A stretch of DNA of 64,000 nucleotides from Ampullaceana balthica (taxonomy: Eukaryota > Mollusca > Gastropoda > Lymnaeidae). The DNA lies in NCBI GenBank assembly GCA_944989445.1, contig CALYLW010000016.1, forward strand, positions 3,452,505 through 3,516,504, read 5' to 3'. Positions 10,411 through 20,239 of this stretch are shown one piece after another; position 1 is the first letter of the stretch, and every line of letters begins with the position of its first letter. The position numbers and the translations under genes are program-made. The notes beneath the pieces are model-generated. The model was not told where the DNA came from. It was given only the letters and a program-made list of their open reading frames with translations, and did no database searches.

Positions 10411-11244
10411 TTTTTGTTGTTGTTGCTTTGTTGTTGTTGCTTTTGTTGTTGTAGTTGTTGTTTTGTTGTTGTTGCTTTGTTGTTGTTGCTTTTGTTGTTG
10501 CTGTTGTTGTAGTTGTTGTTTTGTTGTTGATGTTTTTGTTGTTGTTTAGTTTTTGTTGTTGTTGCTGTTGTTGTTTTTGTTGTTGTTGCTGTTGTTGTTG
10601 CTGTTGTTGCTTTTGTGTTGTTTTTGCTGTTGTTGTTGTTGTCCACATCCCTTGCCCTGCGACGACAATGTCCTTCATGTTGTTGTTGCTTTGTTGTTGT
10701 TGCTGTTGTATTTGTTGTTTTGTTGTTGTTGCTTTGTTGTTGTTGCTGTTGTTGTTGTAGTTGTTGTTTTGTTGTTGTTTTGTTGTTGATGTTTTTGTTG
10801 TTGTTTAGTTTTTGTTGTTGTTGCTGTTGTTGTTTTTGTTGTTGTTGTTGTTGTTGTTGCTGTTGTTGCTTTTGTGTTGTTTTTGCTGTTGTTGTTGTTG
10901 TCCACATCCCTTGCCCTCCGACGACAATGTCCTTCATGTTGTTGTTGCTTTGTTGTTGTTGCTGTTGTATTTGTTGTTTTGTTGTTGTTGCTTTGTTGTT
11001 GTTGCTGTTGTTGTTGTAGTTGTTGTTTTGTTGTTGTTGTTGTAGTTGTTGTTTTGTTGTTGTTTTGTTTTTGTTTTGTTGTTGTTTTTGTTGTTGTTTT
11101 GTTTTTGTTGTTTTGTAATTGTTTTTGTTGTTTTTGTTGTTGTTTTGTTTTTGTTGTTTTGTTGTTTTTGTTGTTTTTGTTGTTGTTTTGTTTTTGTTGT
11201 TTTGTTGTTGTTTTTGTTGTTTTTGTTTTGTTGCTGTTGTTGTT
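10411..11244. repeat. GTT/AAC-rich microsatellite with a 259-bp higher-order unit
   Basis: Over 800 bp of TTG repeats interrupted by C and T changes. A unique word, CCACATCCCTTGCCCT, recurs at 10643 and 10902, exactly 259 bp apart, with the surrounding interruptions repeated too. So a 259-bp block was duplicated inside the microsatellite. The long Cys/Val/Leu or Gln/Asn/Thr open frames on the two strands only reflect the triplet period. Confidence 0.92.
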
Positions 11245-11339
11245 AAACCCGGGCGGGAGCCGGGTACTTGCCCCTAGTAATAAATATTTAGGAAAAATAA
11301 TAAATGTGAAATTATAATGGACTACTCTTGTCAACGAAG

Positions 11340-11507
11340 CAGTGGCGTAGCTAGGGATTTGGGGGCCCCTGCATTTTGACCGATGGCGTAATATTTAATG
11401 TAAAAAAATACATTTCGAACACTACTTTGGCCCCCCCCCGGGACCGGCGCAACTTTGGGGCTCAGGGGGACCTTCAAATTTGTACCCCTCTCCTAACTAC
11501 GCCACTG
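11340..11507. mobile_element. hAT MITE, 168 bp
   Basis: The ends CAGTGGCGTAGCTAGGG and the complement of CCTAACTACGCCACTG are inverted repeats. The flanking 8-mers CAACGAAG and CAATGAAG agree at 7 of 8 positions. The ends match those of the large hAT at 14421-17000, so that family may have moved it. Confidence 0.85.
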
Positions 11508-11537
11508 CAATGAAGTAATTAAAAAAAGAGACAAAGC

Positions 11538-12493
11538 CTTATCTTATCTTATCTGTTTACAGACGCTCCTTCTATACAGAAAATTATTGCGTCCTACGCT
11601 TATCTATGGTTTGTGTTTAGTCCTGCATTTTATTAGAGATTTAAATGTTGATAAAGTGTTGGTTTTCCTGGATTCTTCAGGCAACCTATTCCACGTCCGA
11701 ATTCCGGACGGGAAGAAGGAAAACTTGTATGTTTGTTCTTGCATACGGAATAAGAAAGGTGTTTTTATCCTTATGTCTATCTGAGGGTTGTATTAAGTTA
11801 TCTTTGTGTTGTATTTCTAAATTAGAATTAATTGCTTTATGTATGATTACTACTTTGCTCTTGGTTCTTCTATCCTCTAGTGTTTCAAGGTTTAATGATT
11901 TAACTAATGGTGTTATTCTTGTCAGTTTTGAATATTCTCCAGTAATGAATCTGGCAGCTCTTTTTTGAATTTGTTCTAGTTTATCAATGTTTTCTTTGGT
12001 GGATGGGTCCCATACAGAAGATGCATATTCTAGTACAGGTCTCACCAAAGTGAAGTAGCATTTTAGTTTTATATCTCTATTACATTTGTTAAAGTTTCTT
12101 TTTATAAAGCCTAAGGTTTTGTTTGATTTTATAATAACTTCATTGACATGGGGATTCCATGATAGTTTCTCATTTATTAAGACTCCTAAGTATTTTGCAT
12201 CTTTAGTTTGGGTCAGTTCTTTTCCATGAATGTAATATTTTGAATTTATTTGTTACTTTTTCTTTGTTACTCTTAACAGTTGACACTGGGTGGAAAGACA
12301 TACTCCAGTTAGTTTCCCATTTTATCAATTCATCTAAGTCTTTTTGTAAAATTTTGCTATCTTGTTCTGAATTAATTGTTCTATACATTATACAATCATC
12401 AGCAAATAACCTAACTTTTGTTCCTGTTGAGATGTTGTTGGGTAAATCATTTATATAAATTAAAAAGAGTAAGGGACCTAGCACAGTAATCAT
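11538..12493 (-). mobile_element. 5'-truncated non-LTR retrotransposon (CR1/Jockey-like) with GATAA tail
   Basis: On the minus strand the element begins abruptly inside the reverse transcriptase, runs through the thumb region and ends in a ~150-bp 3' UTR with GATAAGATAAGATAAG. The 5' truncation is typical of target-primed reverse transcription. Its last ~50 bp equal the tails of the SINEs at 1.15 and 4.28 kb. A second 3' fragment of the family is at 54.06 kb. Confidence 0.85.
11686..12493 (-). pseudogene. LINE reverse transcriptase fragment
   Basis: The first block (12493-12203) starts VLGPLLFLIYINDLP and carries the catalytic RLFADD motif (FADD form of the YxDD box). The second block (12048-11686) is in another frame and reads VRPVLEYASSVWDPSTKENI, then QKRAARFITGEYS, the family's thumb region. 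The protein would copy its own RNA into DNA at a nicked target. The upstream palm motifs and endonuclease are missing and the frame is broken, so it is inactive. Confidence 0.88.
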
Positions 12494-12825
12494 GAAATTT
12501 GATTCTGAGAACTAATGTTTATTATTATTATTAGCATACTTAAAATACCGCTCACAGAGACAATGTCAATTAGTAAATTCAAGTCAAATAACAATTAGGC
12601 ATTAGGCATTAGGGTAAAGAGGGGTAAAAAGCCCCAGGTTTTCAACATGTTTTATTTTTTTTGCCTTAGAAATTAATACATATTTTTACGTGCAAACAAC
12701 TAATGCTTTTAAGTTTTAAGTCATAGTACTCATAGGCAACCCATATTTCTATAATGGAAAATTTTATTCAACATAATAATGAAGCGAAATAGCAAAAATA
12801 CGGATTGATTATTTGTACGATTTTT
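12494..12825. other. AT-rich spacer
   Basis: No gene or element ends recognised. A short direct repeat, TAGGCATTAGG, occurs near 12596-12612. Confidence 0.4.
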
Positions 12826-12920
12826 GTGCGAACAATGTCGAGTATTATTCTCACGGGTCGTCGCGCATGCGTATTCTAGCGCCTGATCACGTTTAAAAGA
12901 AAAAAACGCGCCGCGGCGTA

Positions 12921-13589
12921 TCTATATATATAATTCTCTTCATGGGACCATGCCAGGCAAGTAAGCAGCAAAAATATGTGCAACCGAGCATGACGAATGA
13001 CCCTCGCTCGGGTCAACTAAACACAGTTAACGGTTGGCAAGCGAAGGTAGTGGAGGGGTGGGGCATGTCTTGAGACAGCAATGTTTTTTACATTCACTTT
13101 CGAAGTTCCTGCACAGTGTGTATGTATTTCGTAGTATATTGGTTATTACATCCGCCTAACATGCGGAAGGTCTTAGGTTCAAGCCCAAGTGGCAACATAT
13201 GTTTTTTTTTAATTTTTAAAAATGTCAATGCCTATTCTTTTCCCCCCTTTCTTAGCAAACATAAACACCGCTTCGCATGTCACGGAAAAAAGCTTTGTTC
13301 AATGTTATATCAATTCCTTCACCAGGTACCTGTCTGTTTCTATTGGTCGCATATTTCGTTCATGGACGAAGTTGTTGCTCTCCAACTTGGCTTCATGGCT
13401 GTAATATTTGTTTATATATTGTGGCGATGTCCTAAATACTTACCAGAAATGCTTCGGTGGTCCCCCATCGTTCACCCGCGTTGTTCCCATTTGTTCGTGC
13501 TACTGTTTGTGTCCGTTCTCCCCCTCCCTTTTTTTCTTGCACTATCTATGAGCAAGTCTGCGGCGTATGCTACGCCGCGGGGCGTCTAG
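12921..13589 (+). mobile_element. Non-autonomous Helitron, copy 2, 669 bp
   Basis: Starts TCTATATATATAATTC after an A and ends GGGCGTCTAG before a T, with the 3' hairpin GCGGCGTATGCTACGCCGC. It interrupts the TIR element at 12826-14146. A 157-codon open frame (13116-13589) ends on the TAG of the CTAG terminus. Most changes between the three copies alter the protein, so it is probably not coding. Confidence 0.92.
13124..13196 (+). other. tRNA-Val(AAC)-like segment inside Helitron copy 2
   Basis: Same tRNA-like block as in copies 1 and 3: A box TAGTATATTGG, anticodon loop CTAACAT and B box GGTTCAAGCCC. The acceptor arms do not pair. Pol III could in principle start here because both internal boxes are kept. 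Confidence 0.7.
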
Positions 13590-14077
13590 TACAAGATAAT
13601 AGCCGACATCACTCGATTTAGGCTAATTGTATAATTTATATCCTAATCCTAATTTTAAATAACATTTCATGATTACTGAAATTTTAAAGTAGAACTGCCA
13701 TACAAATTGATTGGTGTTCAATAAATGATAATTACTTATACTTTTAAAATAACTCGTTTATATATCAACTTCTCTAGGTCAGTCACAGTGGGTAGTCTAG
13801 ACTCTGTACATTATTGGATAGTGTATCGAACGAATCCTATGACGGTCTTTATTGTTTTTAATTTTAAAAAAATATATAATTTTTTTTTCACAACCACAGT
13901 GAGGATGCTTGCAAGCACTCAAGCAGGCTCATTTCCAGTAACATTTTATTATTCCACTTCACTCGAAAGACGATTAAAATGAAAATTTAATTATTTTTGT
14001 ACCCTCCAAACCAAAAGATGACAATAATGCTACATAAATAATAAACAGTAATAAGAATTTAGATATCGATTGGCATC

Positions 14078-14103
14078 ATTCTCACGGTCAAAACCGTGAG
14101 AAT
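14078..14103. repeat. Perfect 11-bp hairpin in the subterminal region
   Basis: ATTCTCACGGT, a CAAA loop, then ACCGTGAGAAT. It lies just inside the right end of the TIR element and repeats the wording of its terminal sequence. Confidence 0.85.
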
Positions 14104-14146
14104 AATTTTCGACATTATCCGCAACCCCGTGCGAATAACGCTTGCC

Positions 14147-14412
14147 AGAAAAATATGCTAAAAAGTTAGACATATCAATTGATGAACTTAGCCGAAAAGG
14201 GGACAATAAGCCCCATTTTGTAGAAGGTATAAATTGTCACAGAGGCAGTTAACAATCCTCATTGGTCCACTCCATAACCATATTATGTCTAAAATATAAG
14301 TCTCTTCTTGGATTTCTTTATATTTAACATGGTACCAAATGCTTTGGTTCACCTTTTTTGTGTCTCGTTGTCAGTGACGAAGTCTGTTTAATCGCATATA
14401 AATATCTGATTG
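14147..14412. other. Intergenic spacer
   Basis: No gene or repeat end recognised. Confidence 0.4.
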
Positions 14413-14479
14413 GGGTGACCCAGTGGCGTAGCTAGAACTTTTGCCGCCCGGGGCGGTCTCCAATTTGCCGCCCGTTTTA

Positions 14480-14868
14480 GGGGCCGTCCATAAATGACGT
14501 AACGCACCTCGGGGGGGGGGAGTCACAGGTTTGTGACGATGTGTGACGAAGGGGGGAGGTGTTTAAGAAATGTGACGTCACGTCAAAACGCGCAACTTTA
14601 AATAAATTTCCACTTAAATATTTGATTACACACACTTTATTTAATGACGTTTATGTAAAATGCGTTTAACGATATTAGAATTCAGCCTTACACTAAAAAC
14701 ATACTTAAATGGCAAAAATTTAATTTGAAACATGTTCATTTTCAAACAGAAAATACGGCTTTGTGACGTCTTATTGAAGAATGAGTCTAAGTTTTTGTGA
14801 CGACGTGTGACGAGGGGGGAGGGGTCGATACATTAGCCAAAATAGCGTGCTTCATTATGGGTGGCCGC
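14480..14868. mobile_element. Harbinger-type MITE, decayed, nested
   Basis: The left end GGGGCCGTCCATAAATGACG matches the MITE at 2487, with TTA in front. The right end (complement GCGGCCACCCATAATGAAG) is degenerate. Inner GTGACGA- and GGGGGGAGG-type words recur as in the first copy. Confidence 0.7.
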
Positions 14869-15183
14869 TACATTTCATACATTTTGATTTTTAAAAATTA
14901 ATGAACATGAATAAATAAGTGTAATTAAAACGAAGTAAAGGTGGGGAACATGTTTACCATTGCATGCCATATTTATGTAAGCAGTAATAAAAGAGGCCGC
15001 ATAAGATTATATACCTATAAATAGGCTACACATTTATAAAAATACAAGATACTTTTTTATGAGACAAAACATATTCCAAATTTACACCCCCCAAAAAATC
15101 ATTACCAATTACTATTACTATTCTTTTATGTTTTATTTATAAATAAATATTTTTTCTACAAACAAATAAATTGTATACATGAG

Positions 15184-15344
15184 AAGTGGCGTAACAATGG
15201 CTTGACATTGGGGCAGTTGCCAATGGCACCGGCCTGCGCCAGTTCAAAAGGGCGCCGCTAAATCTCTAATTTTTTAATTTTTATTTAAATAAAAGGGGCC
15301 AAAATAAATTAGCCAAGGGCGTGAAAAACCCAGTTACGCCTCTG
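15184..15344. mobile_element. hAT MITE, 161 bp, nested
   Basis: The left end AAGTGGCGTAAC and the complement of the right end, CAGAGGCGTAACTGGG, are inverted repeats. The flanking 8-mers TACATGAG and TACATTAG agree at 7 of 8. It lies within the larger hAT, so it inserted later. Confidence 0.75.
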
Positions 15345-15439
15345 TACATTAGTATGTTAACATACTTATACATTTACTTTCCTAACTTTTATAATAGAAA
15401 AATTGTGTATAACGCTATCAACATTAAAATTATTTGTAA

Positions 15440-16230
15440 TATCTTGTTATATGGACAGTATTGCAAGATTTTGTTGTCTTTAATCGCTCATTGTGGAACG
15501 AAGGTAATTTTTTTATCAACTTCAGTTTGGAGAAGCTCCTTTCACAACTAGCGACACTGATAGCAATAGTTGAAAAATTTCATAGCAAAATTACAATGTT
15601 GGGTACATAATTTTCCAATCTATACTGTTGAATAAATTTTTATTAGATCAAAGGTGCCCTTTCCCCCATTTTTTTAACATAATGCCTATTCTTGTAGTGT
15701 AGGTAAAGTCATAAAAACCTGGATCCTTTTTCTTTCAATATTGAACTGTCAATGTCAATAAAGTAATTTATTTGATGTTCAAATGCATCATATAGTAGGT
15801 TACATGGTATTATATACGAATATTTTCTTGCAAGGAAATGCAACTCATCAAAGCGTTATTTTATTTTATTTTATAATTCCATCCATGGATAAAAACATTT
15901 CTCGTTTTACTTCTTGTTTTAAAGATAGAACCACGTCTTCTGAATTGCCCCTACTCATATTATTCTCCTTCTAACAAGGCGTTCAGTTGATATCTCCATA
16001 TCTTCACAAATTGTTTGGCTGATATAACAGCATTTTGTATTAGCACATCTCTTTGTTCCATGCATTGGCTTTGCATTAATTGAAAAAATGATGGGTTCCC
16101 ATAAATTGAGATAACATAGAAGAGAAAAATATTGCATAGAGTTGAGTAAAATTCCAGCATTTGATCTCGTTTTCCTAGTTACTTCTTCAGATGTCAATTT
16201 TTCCAAGACACTTGAAAGTTTAAAATATGT
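15440..16230 (-). pseudogene. hAT transposase C-terminal half, pseudogene
   Basis: On the minus strand, 16206-15955 reads LEKLTSEEVTRKTRSNAGIL and then NSMQYFSLLCYLNLWEPI, like the insertion-domain helices of ZMYM1/TTF-type hAT transposases. Further on, around 15570-15500, SVASCERSFSKLKLIK is the classic hAT C-terminal dimerisation motif. Stops and frame changes lie between the two. This is the expected C-terminal order for the transposase of the enclosing element; the N-terminal half is not visible. Confidence 0.8.
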
Positions 16231-17008
16231 CTTTTGCGAAATTATTATGCCTATTGTGGTGTTTATTAACAGAGAAATTTGAATATTTACATATTCTTGT
16301 CATAAATCTTAATACTTTTCCATAAAATAGATTAATTCAAATTATTTATACATTACTATTACTGTAATTGGAAATGTGTAACATGCTTAATGAATAACCT
16401 TATTTTAATGAAAAACACAAATTATGTGTGCTACATTAATGCAATTATAACAAAATAAAATTTAATTTTTAATAACGTACCTTACAATAATTTAATGACA
16501 ACTGAAGCGGTAGCATAAATTACTACTTACAAGTTAAACACAATATTTGAACCACCATGCCATGTAAGTACTTGTTCGCGCATCATTCTGCGAAGTCGAA
16601 ATTTCAACGCAAAAACTGTCGTGGCCATATTAATAGCACACATAATTCGGCCCGGCCGTGTTGTGTTTTTGGGGTCGTTTTCTTATAAAAGCGTGACTTA
16701 CACCGCTTAGTTTTCCAAACAAATGGATACGTTTTTTGAGCGATTAAAATTTTTTGAACGGTTTTGCTTTAGCTATAATATCCACTATGTAATCAAACAA
16801 ATGTTGTGTGAATCCGTTAATTAAGACTCGAAATTACGAATATTTTTGTTTCACCTTGGTTTCCCGCCTTCAAAAGAAAAAGGGCGGTTGTCGGTCAATG
16901 TCGGTATTGGTTGTACTTTTCAAATGCCCACAAATGCAGCCCCTAAATGAGTGCCACCCGGGGCGGACCGCCCCAACCGCCCCACCTAGCTACGCCACTG
17001 GGGTGACC

Positions 17009-17820
17009 ACATAATCTTCGCATTCTTATGTTGTTTAAAAACCATTTCTCAATAACCCAAAGGTCTTCAACTTGAGGACTTTGCATATTGCCCTGTTTCT
17101 TTTGGGACCACTGTTGGATTGTGCCTCAGAAGGCCTCAAAATCAGTCTAGACTAGGTTGACGATCCATGAATTTTGACTAATACTAATGGCTAATGGATC
17201 TTTTATAAAAAAAATGTAAAAAGAAAATTTTAAAATTGTTTCCATAAGTCATTAATGTGTTTTTTTTTAATTTAAAAGATTTTTAGTACTTTTTTAAATT
17301 TGAAACCATGGAATTTCTTTGTTTTATCAATAATTTTTGGTGCTTTTCATATTTTTTAAAGTTTGGGGCATTAAGCACCAGGATTTTCAAAAATTATTTT
17401 AAATAGGCAAATTAATGAGCAACTCACTAGACCAAAGGCCTCTCATAACTTAATGCACCCAATTCGAATAATACAGGAAAGTTTTACATTTATGTTAATA
17501 TTAGAGCTCAAATCCTTCATCCAAGTCCCGTTTCATTATTTTTAAAAAATTGCGTCATCTCTTGCTGCACATGGCCTACAAATATCAGTAATTTTATTTT
17601 AAATAATGACATACACAGATTATTATAAGTGAAAAAAGGTACTTACTTAGTATAGATGTACTTGTAACTAGAGAGAAATGTGAAAATCTCAGCTTAAAAA
17701 TATTATTTCATCATCAAAACAAAGCTGACTCGACTGAACAAAAGTTTTAAGACACATTTGAATGAATCAGGAAACTACCGGGAAAAAATCACTCATACAA
17801 ATATGCAACGTTATAATCAA
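17009..17820. other. Intergenic DNA, no gene
   Basis: No protein-like frame or recognised repeat. It lies between the hAT's right target duplication and the GGCGCC-type repeats. Confidence 0.45.
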
Positions 17821-17829
17821 CTAGTTTGT

Positions 17830-18340
17830 GCTGCGGCGCCGTGGCGCCTGCGGGCCCCCCCCCCTTTTTTAAGGGCGCCTGCGGCGCCCACCTTTTTCAA
17901 AAGCCCAACTAACTTATCATTGTATGATCAATACGTAATATTAAACTTTCTTTAATGTACACAAAGTATTTTATAATAGTTTTTTTTTATTATTATTTTA
18001 TTTTTTATGTCAAAAGCCCAAGTAACTTATCCTTGTATGATAAATACGAAATATTCCTGAAATGTACACAAAGTATGTATATAATATAGGATGTGCTGCG
18101 GCGCCCACTTTTATTTAGGGCGCCTACGGCGCCAAATTTTTCAAAAGCCCAACAAACTTGTCCTTGTATGATAGATAAGTAATGTTAAACTATCTTAAAT
18201 GTACACAAAGTAATTTAAAATAGATGTTGTAGGGCGCCTACGGGGCCCATTTTTTTGGGTCAAAAGCCCAAGTAACTTATCCTTGTATGATAAATACGAA
18301 ATATTCCTGAAAATTAAACAAAGTATTTATATAATAATTT
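17830..18340 (+). repeat. Four tandem ~110-bp units with GGCGCC blocks
   Basis: Each unit has GGGCGCCTRCGGCGCC (lost in one), CAAAAGCCCAASTAACTTAT, CCTTGTATGATAAATACG and GTACACAAAGTA. Units begin near 17871, 18009, 18097 and 18232. Single related units lie at 41.75 kb (beside a Helitron remnant) and, partly, at 43.29 and 44.06 kb, so this is a dispersed repeat that has become tandem here. Confidence 0.8.
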
Positions 18341-18543
18341 TTACAGTGATAATCACCACACGATTTGTAAACTAATTTTAGAAAGCAGCGCACCAAATTA
18401 CTGCACCAAAAAATAACTATTTGAGTCAATCAGCACTGCTTACAACACAAAATTTTAAAAAAGCAGAGTGATGTCCCTTAGCGTTAGGCCACATAATTGA
18501 GCGTAAATATATAATATGATGCCATAGACTAGAAACCCAAGCA
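18341..18543. other. Left border of the satellite
   Basis: About 200 bp of unique-looking AT-rich DNA between the tandem repeats and the first 40-bp unit. Confidence 0.5.
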
Positions 18544-20239
18544 AATGTGTTGTTCTCACGGGTACCTCACGGGACACTAACATCACATGTAATGAATGTG
18601 TTATTCTCACGGGACACTCACATCACATGGAATGAATGCATTGTTCTCACGGGATCCTCACAGGACACTAACATCACATGTAATGAATGTGTTGTTCTCA
18701 CGTGACACTCACAGGACACTAACATCACATGTAATGAATGTGTTGTTCTCCCGGGACACTCACATCAAATGGAATGAATGTGTTGTTCTCACGGGACCCT
18801 CACAGGACACTAACATCACATGTAATGAATGTTTTGTTCTCACGGGACCCTCACAGGACACTAACATCACATGTAATGAATGTGTTGTTCTCACGGGACA
18901 CTCACATCACATGGAATGAATGTGTTGTTCTCACGGGACATGGAATAAATGTGTTGTTCTCACGGGACACTCACATCACATGGAATGAATGTGTTGTTCT
19001 CACGGGACACTCACATCACATGGAATGAATGTGTTGTTCTCACGGGACCCTCACATCACATGGAATGAATGTGTTGTTCTCACGGGACCCTCACAGGACT
19101 CTAACATCACATGGAATGAATGTGTTGTTCTCACGGGACATTCACATCACATGGAATGAATGTGTTGTTCTCACGGGACCCTAAACTCACATGGAATGAA
19201 TGTGTTGTTCTCACGGGACACTCACATCACATGGAATGAATGTGTTGTTCATACGAGACACTCACATCACATGGAATGAATGTGTTGTTTATACGGGACA
19301 CTCATATAACATGGAATGAATGTGTTGTTCACATGGGACATTCACATCACATGGAATGAATGTGTTGTTCTCACGGGACCCTCAACTCACATGGAATGAA
19401 TGTGTTGTTCTCACGGGACACTCACATCACATGGAATGAATGTGTTGTTCATACGAGACACTCACATCACATGAAATGAATGTGTTGTTCATACGGGACA
19501 CTCATATAACATGGAATGAATGTGTTGTTCTCACGGGACCCTCACATCACATGGAATGAATGTGTTGTTCTCACGGGACCCTCACAGGACACTAACATCA
19601 CATGGAATGAATGTGTTGTTCTCACGGGACATTCACATCACATGGAATGAATGTGTTGTTCTCACGGGACATGGAATGAATGTGTTGTTCTCACGGGACA
19701 CTCACATCACATGGAATGAATGTGTTGTTCTCATGGGACACTCACATCACATGGAATGAATGTGTTGTTCTCACGGGACACTCATATCACATGGAATGAA
19801 TGTGTTGTTCATACGGGACACTTACATCACATGGAATGAATGTGTTTTTCTCATGGGACACTCACATCACATGGAATGAATGTGTTGTTCTCATGGGACA
19901 CTCACATCACATGGAATGAATGTGTTGTTCTCACTGGGACACTCATATCACATGGAATGAATGTGTTGTTCATACGGGATCCTCAACTCACATGGAATGA
20001 ATGTGTTGTTCTCACGGGACACTCACATCACATGGAATGAATGTGTTGTTCATACGGGACACTCATATAACATGGAATGAATGTGTTGTTCTCACGGGAC
20101 CCTCACATCACATGGAATGAATGTGTTGTTCTCACGGGACACTCACATCACATGGAATGAATGTGTTGTTCTCACGGGACACTCATATCACATGGAATGA
20201 ATGTGTTGTTCTCACGGGAAACTCACATCACATGGAATG

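Larger units (their letters stand above)
12826..14146. mobile_element. TIR element (TTCTCACGG ends), copy 1, carrying a Helitron
   Basis: The left end holds GTGCGAACAATGTCGAGTAT then TATTCTCACGG; the right end holds the same words in reverse complement. An inverted, diverged copy without the Helitron lies at 44.45-45.40 kb and shares blocks such as TTCAATAAATGATAA and CACTCGAAAGACGATTAAAA. A tRNA-like block (B-box-like CGAACGAATCC) lies near 13792-13850. No open frame of its own. The family is unknown. Confidence 0.6.
14421..17000 (-). mobile_element. hAT element, 2.58 kb, perfect 8-bp target duplications
   Basis: The ends CAGTGGCGTAGCTAG and CTAGCTACGCCACTG are perfect inverted repeats, followed inward by GCCGCCCGGGGCGG-type words. 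GGGTGACC stands directly outside both ends (14413-14420 and 17001-17008). This is a complete hAT insertion. It contains a broken transposase on the minus strand, a Harbinger-type MITE at 14.48 kb and a hAT MITE at 15.18 kb. Pieces of a second copy lie at 45.54, 46.98 and 50.46 kb. Confidence 0.9.

Noticed and set aside
10316..11334. Long Gln/Asn/Thr-rich (minus) and Cys/Val/Leu-rich (plus) frames
   Set aside because: Triplet repeats keep all frames open. No non-repetitive protein sequence is attached.
11587..11968. Plus-strand frames of 65 and 107 residues
   Set aside because: They are antisense shadows of the LINE polymerase on the minus strand.
13124..13196. Functional tRNA-Val gene
   Set aside because: The acceptor stem does not pair and the segment is always inside the Helitron.
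13116..13589. Protein gene conserved in three places (FACHGKKLCSMLYQFLHQ and onward)
   Set aside because: It is the body of a non-autonomous Helitron; differences between copies are mostly amino-acid changing and the stop is the element terminus.
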